A stretch of DNA of 64,000 nt from Tretioscincus oriximinensis (taxonomy: Eukaryota; Chordata; Lepidosauria; Squamata; Gymnophthalmidae). Numbering within the stretch: the first letter of the stretch is position 1; each line of letters opens with the position of its first letter. Under the pieces are notes generated by a model. That model did not search any database, had not been told where the DNA came from, and saw only the letters and a list, made by a program, of their open reading frames with translations. Shown here piece after piece: positions 11,363 to 21,600 of the stretch. The stretch covers positions 298,594 through 362,593 of the forward strand of contig JAJVDF010000252.1 in the NCBI GenBank assembly GCA_022410635.1, read 5' to 3'. Made by a program: the position numbers and the translations under genes.

Positions 11363-12207
11363 CTTTAGTGTGTGTGAAAAAGTTATTCCTCCTCTGCTGC
11401 TCCTGGTGGAAATTCCTCTCTTCTACAGTCATTAAAAGTATAAACGTCTATTCTGGAGTTTATCTGGTAACCCTATCAGCAATGCCTAATTCCAAATGAG
11501 GTTTCTAATTCTTTTGTTCATACAAACTTACAGCCAGTTCCTTTGCATTGGATGAAGGGTGGGAAGGTTGCACATAGGCAGGGCTGTCTTTGGCATATAG
11601 AGGTAACAACATGTTTTGCACCATTTCTTTGTACTTGAGTGCAGCTGTGCTTGAATCTTTCTATCAGTGGTGGAGGCAATCCCTAATGAAGGCCTCATCT
11701 TTTTCCAATCATCCCAAATTATGCGCAGGAAAGGATCCTGTTTTCTCTCTTGGGCTCTAATGAAGCTCCCATTGAACCAATTATTCATTTGCCATTTGTG
11801 TTTTGCCTAACAAGAAAAGCTCTGAAGCACCATCATTAGAATAACACATGAATGGCTGAGGGTGTCCCCCCCTTGCTATTATGCTTCTTTTCTTTTTCCT
11901 TCCTATAAGTCACTGCCTTTAGTTAGCATATACTACTACTGTTTATTGATCTGGTCCTAGTGTGATAACATGAACCTGGCTATGATTTGCAGAAGACAAA
12001 TAAAAAGGAATTGCTGTTGGTTTTCAATATGAAAGCGTCTCTCTTTGAATCTCACCTATTAACATAAAACAACTGTTGTAAGAGGTAGATCTGTGACTAG
12101 AAACTTCCTGAGATAAAATAAAAGTGTCAGACTTTTGAAGTTCTAGAAGAGCATACTTCCTCAAAACGTTATAGATACAAACCAATATTTAGCATCAAAA
12201 TGACTGA
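11363..12207. other. No recognisable feature
   Basis: Spacer. The frame at 11528-11788 (minus) has no family signature. Confidence 0.4.
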
Positions 12208-12350
12208 GGCTGTACCCACACAGGGTAAAAAAAACTGTTAATTGTTTCAGAATTGTATTTGATTTGCCAGACATGCTTAAGGTGTTTCCAATTCAGTCCT
12301 GGAATATCCTGGGTTTAAGATATTGTGTCATGCAAATACATGAAATATCT

Positions 12351-12538
12351 TGGCTGANTAGATGACCCCTTTTGGNGTGTGTGTGTTGAAAACCTGGTTT
12401 AGGGGTGCCTCCCGGCTGAGGAAAATATTTTTCAAAAAAAGATTTTTTTTTATTTTTTTTCCTCAGCAAAAACCAGGAGGCACCCCAAAACCGGGTTTTC
12501 AACCCCCCCCCCCCCAGAGGGGTCATCTACTCAGCCTA
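12351..12538. mobile_element. Palindromic MITE, symmetric form (copy 3)
   Basis: Ends are TGGCTGANTAGATGACC and GGTCATCTACTCAGCC. The internal inverted blocks AGGGGTGCCTCC and GGAGGCACCCC flank a T-rich centre. It lies at the exact centre of a longer palindrome, so its insertion or copying is connected with the surrounding inverted repeat. Confidence 0.78.
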
Positions 12539-12632
12539 GATATTTCATGTATTTGCATGACACAATATCTTAAACGCAGGATATTCCAGGACTGAACTTG
12601 AAACACCTTAAGCGTGTCTGGCAAATCAAATA

Positions 12633-12899
12633 GAGCCAGTTTGGTGTAGTGGAGTGTGGGACTCGTACCTGGTCATCTCCCGGTTCGATTCCCCACTCCT
12701 CCACGGAAGCCAGCTGGGTGACCTTGGGCCAGTCACAGTTCTTTGAGCTCTCTCAGCCCCACGTACTCCACAGGGTGTCTGTTGTGGAGAAAGCAACAAC
12801 AAGCTACGTCCACCACCCTATGGTTGGCCACCCTGAGACCTTCGGGTATAGGGCGGGATACAAGTACAAATAAATAAATAAATAAATAAATAAAATAAA
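12633..12899 (+). repeat. Sauria-type tRNA SINE, full length with (AAAT)n tail
   Basis: The head begins GAGCCAGTTTGGTGTAGTGG. A-box-like TGGTGTAGTGG lies at 12642-12652 and B-box-like GGTTCGATTCC at 12682-12692. The body contains GGGTGACCTTGGGCCAGTCA and ends with CCCTGAGACCTTCGGGTATA...GGGCGGGATA and an (AAAT)n tail. This order is typical of squamate Sauria SINEs, whose 3' end derives from Bov-B LINEs (family knowledge). Confidence 0.88.
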
Positions 12900-13030
12900 G
12901 GGGTCATCTGGTCAGCCTTGTTTGGGCGCAATGAATAATCCTGGGAGTGTTTTGTTGCAGAATATCCAAAAGTAGCAGAATAGATCTGGATGTAGCCTGG
13001 CTTTCCTCTCTTTCTGTCTCTCTCTCTCTC

Positions 13031-13062
<32 letters not shown>

Positions 13063-13100
13063 CCCGATTCATTTAAAAACAAACTCATCACTCTTTGTAA
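12900..13100. repeat. Segmental duplication, copy 1, with (TC)n(AC)n
   Basis: This stretch (MITE right end, then TTGTTTGGGCGCAATGAATA, AGATCTGGATGTAGCCTGGC, a (TC)n(AC)n tract and AACAAACTCATCACTCTTT) is repeated almost base for base at 13850-14018. The homology includes the microsatellite and flanking DNA beyond the transposon end, so it is a duplication and not just two insertions of one family. Confidence 0.75.
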
Positions 13101-13664
13101 TCCGCTGTTATTACTAGATTTGCACTCTCGTGGCAGAGTCCAGCACTCCCTCCCTGGCTCCCCCCTATGCTTGTAAAGATAACTGGTGGCATTGTGCAGA
13201 GAAAACATCCATTTGTTCTAGTGAATGTAACTACCACCTGTACTTCCTGACAGAGACAGAGAGTCACAGTGGCAAAGTACACTACACTGAATACAGTAGA
13301 CAATATACCAACCTCTGGCCTTAGTCAACAGCTTCTGTTTTGAAAGGCAGCTCAGGTCAATCACACTGGGAAGCTGGGAGGTGACCTGCTGAGCTACAGC
13401 ACATTTATGATTTGTGAGTTTCTGGAGTGACTTGGCTCCATTTTTATCACTCATTTTCTCTTTAAGGAACCAGACTATTCAGCAGCGTTGGCAGCTGACT
13501 GATATTAACCGTCACACTCCAGCAACCACGGGACAGCCAGAGCAGCGTTAAATATTTGCATGGCGCAGAGAGGCCATACTTCATCTCAGAAGCCCTCGGC
13601 GGCGTAACACTGAAGGAGACCCATCCTACTGCTATGCAGATCTCTCTTCTTTGTGTCAGTGAGT
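13101..13664. other. Unique spacer between duplicated segments
   Basis: Moderately GC-rich sequence with no nameable repeat. Overlapping chance frames on both strands show no family signature. Confidence 0.4.
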
Positions 13665-14018
13665 GACATGCAAATACATGAAATATCTAGGCTGACCAAA
13701 TGACCCCTTTTGGGTTTTTTTTTTTTGAAAACCTGGTTTAGGGGTGCCTCCCGGCTGAGGAAAATATTTTTCAAAAAAAGTTTTTTTCCTGATTTTTTCC
13801 TCAGCAAAAACCAGGAGGCACCCCAAAACCGGGTTTTCAGCCCCCCCAAAAAGTGGTCATCTGGTCAGCCTTGTTTGAGCACAATGAATAATCCTGGGAG
13901 TGTTTTGTTGCAGAATATCCAAAAATAGTAGAATAGATCTGGATGTAGCCTGGCTTTCCTCTCTCTCTCTCACACACACACACCAATTCTTTTAAAAACA
14001 AACTCATCACTCTTTACA
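13665..14018. repeat. Segmental duplication, copy 2, containing a palindromic MITE
   Basis: It starts with ACATGCAAATACATGAAATAT, the same as 12329-12350. It then contains a symmetric MITE (13688-13870, ends TAGGCTGACCAAATGACC and GGTCATCTGGTCAGCC), immediately followed by the same right flank as 12918-13100. Relative to the first locus it lacks the inverted arm and the SINE (12539-12899). Confidence 0.75.
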
Positions 14019-15335
14019 TCAAGCATGTGAAATTTGTTACAACCAAAGGTGCTCCAAGTGTGAGACAAAATTTAAGATAATGTCTCCTAAATTCTAGATT
14101 GCTGAGGATCTTTTTGAAACAATATCGGGGTGGAAGAATTAATGATATACATATTAATTGATGGTAATTCTGGATTTTCAGATCTGAAATATTGGGCATA
14201 TTTAAAAATCACCCTCCTTAGAATACCCGCTACATTCAAGTAATCTCGTGTAGAGAAAGTATAGAGAGAAAATATAGTATAGAGACGGCCGTAATTAGGC
14301 AAAATATAGCTACCAGTAATAGTAAGAAGATAGTAATATTTTTGTTGCTTTTATTATTATAAAACCTGAAGTAGTTGAGGGAAGAGGGAAAATAAAATAA
14401 ATAAAGTAAATAAATAAATAAATTACAGCCCATCTGTAAAATAAAGCCAAAAAATGGACCTGTCCACAAACATGTATGCAAGAATGAATCTTTGATCAAG
14501 TAACCAAACATTGTAACCTGTTGCAATGGCATCTATCAAAGGAAGGTTTTTATATCTGTTTTCCTTGCAGGATTTACCGGCAAAACAAAACATGTTTGCT
14601 TACGGAAACCTGCATCTACTTGTTGCTAAAATGCTTGGGGAAAACTCTCACACACAGCTGAAGCGGTCTCCAGGACATATCTAAGTAAGCTATTTAGGAA
14701 GAAAGATAATCAAGAAAGGAATTCTAATTCACAACCTTCACTTGACAAGTGATCATTGCTCAGTCCAGGAGATATTCTAGTAGTAGCCCTCAGTGCCTGA
14801 NATCCAGGTTTTCTTGCTCTTCCTTTGATCTTTTGTCAAGCAAGCAAATTGTATAATCTTTGAAATNTCAGAAATCCCTCAAGCTAAAAGGGAATAGCCC
14901 TTCCTTCCCAGAGCTCACTACATGGGAGCTATATTTAACCACAGGCTAATCACATGACCGTGGAAGAAGAACAGCACAAAGGCAAGTCAGCTTAATGCTC
15001 CTGAGCTATGGCAAAGTGATTTTCTTTCTCTTCCCACCATGTCAATAGCACCACGTCTTAGACAAACATTTCCTCACACAAAAAGTGAAAGCCATTTACC
15101 TCCCCACCAGCTGTCACTTCCTAAGCGTTCATTTCCATGTATCCTATATTCTGTCCTGCACAGTTTTGACACTTTCCACATCTGGATAATAATTGCACTT
15201 CTGTAGAGAGAAGCCACTCAGCATCCAGAAAGCTGTTATGTGAGCAACGGCTGAGATTCAAAACATCATAGGAACGGCTTAATAAACTTTCCATTGTTTG
15301 GAGTGTGGGGTAGTTCTGTGTTCCTCCTTTACTTA
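14019..15335. other. No recognisable feature; short (AAAT)n
   Basis: AT-rich sequence with an (AAAT)n run near 14390-14425. The hydrophobic minus-strand frame at 14236-14532 crosses this low-complexity run and is probably chance. Confidence 0.4.
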
Positions 15336-15637
15336 GAGGAAGAACGTGGTTCTTATATCCCGCTTTTCTCACCTTTCAAAGGGACTCAAAGCGGCTTACA
15401 AGGATGTATTTTGCCTGAAGGTTGACATTCTATCTTCCCTACCAGGCTGTGGTGGTTCCCATGTATCTACTTGCAGTCAGTTGCAATTTCTTGCAATTCA
15501 TGCTTTCGAATAGCTGGGTTGGCTGGAGCTACAGGCTAGTGGAAGGTGCTCATCCCTTCCCCAGGTCCCACACAGGGCTTCGAAACCCCATCTCCCAGGC
15601 GAGAGACGGATTCCTAAGCGACTGAGCTATCCATGCC
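15336..15637 (-). repeat. tRNA-derived SINE, full copy
   Basis: Read on the minus strand: head GGCATGGATAGCTCAGTCGC, B-box region GGGGTTTCGAAGCCCTG, the shared body, and a short (CTT)-type tail. Five bases after its head a MITE begins at 15642. Confidence 0.86.
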
Positions 15638-15641
15638 TACT

Positions 15642-15935
15642 TAGGCTGACTATATGACCCCNTCTTTGGTGGAAAACCCAGTTTGGGGTGGTCTACCCCA
15701 CCCTCCTGTGGGGGGCACACCATTTCCCCAGTTTTTGCTGAGGAAATTAAAAAAAAATCTGATGCACTCCAAAATTTCTCTTTTAAAATTCTCACATGCT
15801 TCACAGATTTCTCGGGCAGGAATTTCAGAGGGGAATGCATGTTGGTGGGTGATTTGCATATTCATGAATATGCAAATTAGCATAAAATTAGCATATTAAG
15901 TACGCCGGTTTAGACCTCAGAAAGTCTTGTCAGTA
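15642..15935. mobile_element. Asymmetric member of the GACCAGATG MITE family
   Basis: The left end is TAGGCTGACTATATGACCCC and the right end is CTTGTCAGTA. The interior (GTTTTTGCTGAGGAAATT, GCATGTTGGTGGGTGATTT, ATGAATATGCAAATTAGC) is shared with 10399 and 25158. It has no coding capacity. Confidence 0.68.
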
Positions 15936-16184
15936 CTTGCATGGAAGCAGAACTATGACAAATAAATATATGAAAATGAATTTAATCTGGTGGATTCGTG
16001 CATGTTTCAGAATTTAGAAATTTGTTGCCGATTTTTAAAATACTTAGTCTGGGACATAAAATGCATTTTACTGAAATAATGTAGATCAAATGTTAACTAT
16101 ATATATATTAGTAATTAGACGGACAGTATCAACTGGAGGGCACTTATTACAATTCCATCTATAAAAATTTTAAAATCCTGAAAG
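15936..16184. other. Spacer
   Basis: AT-rich, with a short (AT)n run near 16096. Nothing else seen. Confidence 0.35.
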
Positions 16185-16408
16185 TTAAAAAAATTGGCAG
16201 CAAAGGAGCTAGCAGCACTTTGAGACTAACTTGAGAAAAGTGGTTGGCATAAGCTTTCGTAGACACGTCTACTTCTTCAGATGCTCTACATGTCTACGAA
16301 AGCTTATGCCAACCACTTTTCTCAAGTTAGTCTCAAAGTGCCGCTAGCTCCTTTGCTGGACTTTCTGCTAGACTAACACAGCTATTTCTCTGAAATTAAA
16401 AAAATTGG
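16185..16408 (+). mobile_element. Penelope-tail hairpin element with perfect 13-bp TSD
   Basis: The element proper is 16198-16395. An inverted arm (from 16198, CAGCAAAGGAGCTAGCAGC) is followed by a short centre near 16281-16290 and the complementary arm, ending CTAGCTCCTTTGCTG at about 16358. Only on the right a further tail follows (GACTTTCTGCTAGACTAAC...TATTTCTCTGAAA). TTAAAAAAATTGG occurs at 16185-16197 and again at 16396-16408. The arm plus tail matches the 3' terminus of the Penelope-like element at 31533-31654. It encodes no protein and must rely on enzymes from elsewhere (inference). Confidence 0.82.
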
Positions 16409-17191
16409 TTACTGATGATCTGTCCAACGATAGGGGGCTCTCCTAGTTCAGCTCTGTCCACTATAGACAGTGTAAAACAGCTTAATCTGAGGATTTGTCA
16501 TAGTTGATTTAACTGGAAGGCTTCCAGAATGCTAAGATCCGCAAATCCCCAGATGACTGACCCATACTTCAGTACAATAGGTAGTATTTTAAGTATGGGG
16601 TGGAGGATCCCCAGGTTTCTTATATTCATAATGACAGAGGTTAACTATAAATGTTCAGAAAAGGGCAATGGAGGAGGAGGAGGAAAAGGAGGAGAAGTAG
16701 CTTACATAATCTTCTGTTCTTCACAACAGAAACCTTATATTTTGTATGGGCTGAGAGAACTCCAGAGATCTGTAACTTTCCAAGGTCAGCTAACTTCAGG
16801 AGCAGTCTGGTTCTCAGACTGAATTAGTGATGTCAGTGATTTCTTAGCTTAAACAATCCTGTTCCCAGAATCTCCAGATGCAAAACCTATAAAACAAATT
16901 CCAAAAGATTGAGTGGAGAAAATGAATAGCCTGGACAAGATCAAGTAGACTCATGTGAGATTTTGTTTTGTTGATAGCCCTGTAGACATAGGGAAAATGC
17001 CAGGACTTTTTTCAGCATTAGGAAATAACTTACTATCTAGCACTGGAAAGGACTTTAGGGAGTTCACCCTATGTGGAAAAAATAAAAGGAAAGCATGCAA
17101 TGAGATCCTTCTGGAGCTGTGCCAATCAACTTCATCGGATTGTCAGATAGTTCTGTGCTGGGAGCTGCACAAATACTTGGCCTGGCATGGA
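16409..17191. other. No recognisable feature
   Basis: Spacer with a purine-rich patch near 16670. The frames seen have no family signature. Confidence 0.4.
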
Positions 17192-17540
17192 GAGGAGGAG
17201 GAGAAAAAGAAAAAAGAAAAAAGAAGAAGGAAGAAGGAGGAAGAAGAACTGGGTTTTTATACCCCACTTTTCTCACCTTTCAATGGGATGCAAAGCAGAT
17301 TACAAGGGTATTTTTTTGCCTGAAGGCTGACATTCTATCTTCCCCACCAGGCTCTGGTGGTTCCCATGTATCTACTTGCAGTCAATTGCAATTTCTTGTA
17401 ATTCTTGCTTTCAAATAGCTGGGTTGGCTGGAGCTACAGGCTAGGAGAAGGTGCTCAGCCCTCCCCATGTCTGACACAGGGCTTCAGAACCCGACTGCGA
17501 GATGAGAGACCGTCTCCTTAGCGGCTGAGCAATTCGTACA
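17192..17540 (-). repeat. tRNA-derived SINE with expanded purine tail
   Basis: The plus strand starts with a GAGGAGGAGAAAAAGAAAAA-type tail (17192-17247). It then shows the shared 3' part (TTTTATACCCCACTTTTCTC), body and head (GCTCAGCCGC on the minus strand). The head is diverged at its very end, where GTACAAGC replaces the usual GTGCC. Confidence 0.82.
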
Positions 17541-18018
17541 AGCTAATTTGCCATTATGGATGACTTATCGTTTGCTGACTTATAATGTTAATTCTGTATT
17601 TTGTTTTTTATTATTTAGCCATCCTGACACCTCCGGCTATTGAGTGGGATAAAAATGTAAATGAACATACATTAAGAAACTGGACTGGGAAATGTGGGCA
17701 AATAGGGAATCTTTCCAACCCTAAGCTAATTCAGCAGGATCTTTTGATAAAAGAATTAAAAACAGAAAATCAACCGATAGTGATAAAATACAAATACGAG
17801 TATTTGCATTAAAAATGTCACTTTCTTTATTGAATAGACCCAAGGAGCAAAAAGGATTGTTTAAAAAGAAAACAGGAATGATAATGGTTTCAACGGTAGA
17901 AAGGAAGCTTTTCTCTGAAGCTTAAGTTTCAACAGTAAAAATAAAAAAAGGTAAAGTAAAGGTCTGACACAACCCAGGGCATTCAAACTTAAAAATTCTT
18001 AAGTTGGTTTTCTCTTTA
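17541..18018. other. No recognisable feature
   Basis: AT-rich spacer. The frame at 17585-17812 shows no family signature. Confidence 0.4.
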
Positions 18019-18225
18019 TACAGGGTGCTTCAAAAAAATGTACACACACTTTGAACTTCCATACGATGTAGGTCACCAATTTGAACAGTATTAACATTTG
18101 TTATTTACGTTTTATTTACAGTGGACTTCAAGCTTTCTAATTTCCTGAAATTTAACTTTGTAGAACAGTAAATAAATTTTCTATGGAAGTTCACAGAGTG
18201 TATACATTTTTTGAAGCACCCTGTA
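18019..18225. mobile_element. Mariner-type MITE with TA target duplication
   Basis: The element 18021-18223 has terminal inverted repeats CAGGGTGCTTCAAAAAAATG and its complement CATTTTTTGAAGCACCCTG, each flanked by TA. The interior also pairs partly (ACTTCCAT near 18056 with ATGGAAGT near 18184). Length 203 bp, no transposase. TA target sites are typical of Tc1/mariner elements. A solo-looking end of the same family (TTTGAAGCACCCTG) is at 47137-47150. Confidence 0.8.
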
Positions 18226-18227
18226 TA

Positions 18228-18305
18228 TACTGCTCAAAACAATTAAGGGAACACTTTAACATAACAGTGTATGTTAAAGTGTTCCCTTAATTGTTTTGAG
18301 CAGTA
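18228..18305. mobile_element. 74-bp perfect-palindrome MITE with TA target duplication
   Basis: Arms 18230-18263 and 18270-18303 are perfect 34-base inverted repeats (ends CTGCTCAAAACAATTAAGGG) around a six-base centre ACAGTG, flanked on both sides by TA. It begins two bases after the target duplication of the mariner MITE to its left. The structure fits a minimal Tc1/mariner derivative. Confidence 0.8.
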
Positions 18306-18598
18306 TATTTACCTTTCCTGTAGAAAAGGCAAGAGGGGTGAAGAGAAGGAAGAGGAGACATTTATATCTTTGAATATCCAAAATAAACCTAATTTGAAAA
18401 TCCTAGGCTTCTTATGGATTTTTCCTTCTGGGTTGAGCTAAAGAGGGGAAAGCATTTAGGACTGGCTGCCTGACTTGCTGTACTGGATATTGGGAGGTAC
18501 AGCCAGTAGCTACTATATGGTCTTAAAAGTAAAATGAAGAATGAGGATGGGAGANCCCAAGGGCAATGGATGATTACATGTTGAGGATCCAAAATATC
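18306..18598. other. Spacer
   Basis: No feature recognised. Confidence 0.35.
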
Positions 18599-18690
18599 TA
18601 GCAAGGGGGTCTTCATAGAATCTTAGAGGCTAATGAGAAAAAAGTAGGCAGTATGAGCTTTTGCAGGCAAATCTAGTTCTTCAGAAGGTT
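18599..18690 (-). repeat. Old Penelope-tail fragment, single arm
   Basis: Read on the minus strand, CTTCTGAAGAACTAGATTTG, AAAGCTCATACTGCC, TTTCTCATTAGCCTCTAAG and CCCCCTTGCTAG follow in the order seen in the Penelope-like 3' tail and in the hairpin at 43336. It is more diverged than the other copies, and the stem next to CTGAAGA is not maintained. Confidence 0.55.
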
Positions 18691-20210
18691 GAGGATTGCT
18701 AGATTCCACTGGATGACTAATTTATATGTAAACAATAACAGGTTAAATTCCCACCTACAGTTTTCTATTTAAAAATTACTCCTTTTAGATATATTGATAT
18801 TTTTATCAGAATGCACCAAATCCCTTGATAATTTTATGCAGATGTTTTTGCAATAGAGAGGAAAGGAATTATAGGAAATATTCCAGATCTTTGCAATGTG
18901 AGCCAAAGTTTGTTTCGATGCAAGAATTCCAAGCTGCTCTGTGGTTAGTTCATGTACTTCCAACATGTGTATCAATTCATTTCAGTTCCAGATCTACTGA
19001 CACATCCTCACATAAGGCTGCCATAGCCCACGTGTATACATCTTTTAGGGAACAATCATGTAACAGGTCCTTAAAAGTGATACTTTAAATATAGAGTTTT
19101 GTTAAATTAGAACACAGAAACTCTGAAATCAGCAAATTACTAGGAATGTGTGATTCAAGTTGCAATTCCCTTAAAAAAACCCTAGTAAACATACATATCC
19201 AGCAAAGAACTGCATTTTCTGAAATATACCTTACAGCCCCATCATTTGAAGATCTTTTTGATGAATGTTTCACAAGTGTATCTTTCTTTCCGAAGATTAT
19301 GCATGTTTCAGAATGTGAACAGGAAGTTACAATTTTAGTAGCAAGCATCCTTGAGTTCAAAATACATATTATAAGGTTATTAAGATTTTATTTCACTGCT
19401 TGGAAGAGAGCTTTAGCTATGAGATATTCCTGACAAATGATATCATCTCCATGTTCTCTTTATTTGCTGATATCCTTAGTAGGAACCTTGTAATTTTTAA
19501 TAATCAAGGCAGATTTCTTCTTCNTAAATAAATCTGTTCTTAGCATCACCACAAAACAATGTGAAACAATATAGCAGCAAATAACCAATGGCTTTCCTTT
19601 TACAAGCACTCAGAAATTAAAACACAAAGAAGTCCTATATCACAATTGTTTTATTTATCAGTATCAAATTACATAGTAAAGTAATGAACATCAGTTCCAG
19701 AACTTCTCTCTTGAATACTGTAATACAAATAAAGATCCTCCCCAATTAACTAAAGTACATTATCGTTTTAAAACTGTGCGTTGAAATAAAAGATTCCATT
19801 TTGGTTTATACTGATGAGACTCATTTTTTATGAATATGTGCATACATGGTTATTACTGAGATGCAACCTCAAAGCCCCAAGTGGAGAATATTTCATCATA
19901 GGTTATATTCCTATCGCAAGAATATCCTGGTTCTGCTCTGGAAGAAGCGAGATCTCAACCCCCTGTTCCAACACTGTTAAGGATCAAGGTCCTGTCACTA
20001 TTTAGAAGACAACTCCTAAACCAATCACCACAACCTTGGTTGAGCTTCAAGTATCCTGGGCAAAATTCCTATTACAGTGGAAGCAACACAAAGAATTTGA
20101 TGGGTCTTGACAGTGGTCTGCACTGTGCATATGCACACATGTGCCATGTAAATCTAGTTCATGCGGGAGAAAAGAAGATAAACTTCTTCATAGCACTAAG
20201 ACACCATTAA
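18691..20210. other. ADK downstream flank, no repeat recognised
   Basis: AT-rich and apparently single-copy. It may include an extended ADK 3' untranslated region: a minus-strand AATAAA occurs at 19650-19655 in addition to the closer one at 20211-20216. The overlapping frames at 19085-19433 lack any family signature. Confidence 0.4.
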
Positions 20211-20216
20211 TTTATT
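20211..20216 (-). promoter_or_regulatory. ADK: Candidate ADK polyadenylation signal
   Basis: AATAAA on the minus strand, about 317 bases downstream of the ADK stop codon. It is the first canonical hexamer after the stop, and nothing between appears to be a repeat. A second hexamer lies at 19650-19655. Transcript data would decide which is used. Confidence 0.5.
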
Positions 20217-20532
20217 CTTACACCATTTTAACTTTCTGATGATCTTTCAACTTGGTCTGAGTTGAATATACAGTATTATATATAATTAAAATCTTACTTC
20301 ACATCTAACCAGGGACAGTTTCTGATAGTGTTGCTCCTAGGAACTGTACTGAGGATACAACATGCAAGATAGTGTTGTATTGGAGACTGGAAAGGGGACT
20401 CACAACAGAGACGAGTGAAAGGGAAAATGAAGGAAGTATAGAAGCTTCAATGCAGGTGAGCTGGGGAAGGAAACAGTGGGCCAGAGGGAAGGTTGGCAGC
20501 ATATCCTCTTGATCTCTTCAGGTGCCTGGGCA

Positions 20533-20703
<171 letters not shown>

Positions 20704-20734
20704 CTAACCAAAATGTGTAACCTTTCCTTAAGAT

Positions 20735-21065
20735 CAGACATAATCCTGCAGACTGGAGGGCAGCAAATGTAAAACCAATATTTAAAAAAGGATCCAGAGG
20801 TGATCCAGCTAATTTCAGACCAGTCAATTTAACATGAGTTTCAGGAATACTACTGCAAACCATAATTAAAGACAAAATTATTATGCATATAGAAGAGCAG
20901 GCATTGCAGGATGAAACTCTATTGCAAAGATACATCATGCCTTCCAAACTTGTTAAGAATTGTTTGAGAGTGTTAATAAACATATGGCTAAAGGGGATCC
21001 AATGGAAATTGTTTATCTGGACTTTCAGAAGGCTTTTGATAAAATCCCTCATCAAAGGATCCTGA
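20735..21065 (+). repeat. CR1/L2-type LINE reverse-transcriptase fragment, 5' part
   Basis: It starts within 80 bases of the ADK exon, in the intron and opposite to ADK. With frame shifts it reads DWRAANV-PIFKKG, NFRPVNLTS, then LDFQKAFDKIPHQ. These are the conserved boxes of non-LTR reverse transcriptases, including the first catalytic aspartate (DFxKAFD). The copy is broken by frameshifts and has no ORF over 60 codons in the correct frame. It continues at 21208 after a younger insertion. Confidence 0.8.
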
Positions 21066-21207
21066 ATAACTACTGTCTCCTCCACATTTTTAGAAAAGGC
21101 TGTTTTTAATGTGTTAAAATGATGGTTTTATTGTTAACCGCCCTGAGACCTACGGGTATAGGGCGGTATAAAAATGTAAATAAAATAAATAAATAAATAA
21201 ATAAATA
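21066..21207 (+). repeat. SINE or Bov-B 3' tail inserted into the LINE
   Basis: It ends with AACCGCCCTGAGACCTACGG, GTATAGGGCGGTATAAAAAT and (AAAT)n, the 3' tail shared by Sauria SINEs and Bov-B LINEs. LINE coding sequence is present on both sides, so this is a later insertion. Confidence 0.65.
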
Positions 21208-21600
21208 AGTTCTAAATAGGTAACTCGCTAAAAGGCAGAAAACAGGGTAGTAATAAATGGCCAGGTCTTTGGGGGGAAGGAAGAAGTGGAGTACCCCAGG
21301 GTCAAGTACTGGGATATATTCCTTTTAATATATTCACAAATGATCTGGATGGTGTGGTAAATAAGGACTGTAGGGTATTTTCAGGGTAGTGAAAACTGAA
21401 AGTCATTATAAAAAGCTCTAGGAAGATCTTTTGAAATTGGCAAATGGACAACCAAGTGGCAAATGTCATGCACATTGGGGCAAAGAAGTCCAGTTCCTCC
21501 TATCAACTGATGGGGACTAAGCATTCTGTGAGAGCGGCAAAGAGATCTTGGGGCGTTAGCGGACAGGTTAATGAAGGTGAAGGTACAGAAAACACTAATA
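21208..21600 (+). repeat. CR1/L2-type LINE reverse-transcriptase fragment, 3' part
   Basis: It resumes the polymerase with a broken GVPQGQVLG box (AGTACCCCAGGGTCAAGTAC), followed by an FTNDLD-like box and then the NGQPSGKCHAHW-like region, in the order found after DFxKAFD in CR1/L2-type LINEs. The YADD box cannot be found in an open frame. Confidence 0.72.

Larger units (their letters stand above)
12208..12997. mobile_element. Nested palindromic element containing a MITE and a SINE
   Basis: It starts with GGCTGTACCCACACA, as does the MITE at 9209. A related right terminus (GGATGTAGCC) occurs at 12988-12997. Within it, 12257-12350 and 12539-12631 are inverted copies of each other (about 94-base arms, for example ATTTGATTTGCC and GGCAAATCAAAT at the outer ends). 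A symmetric MITE sits between the arms (12351-12538) and a Sauria-type SINE sits to the right (12633-12899). A second MITE right end (GGTCATCTGGTCAGCC) follows the SINE. Confidence 0.6.
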
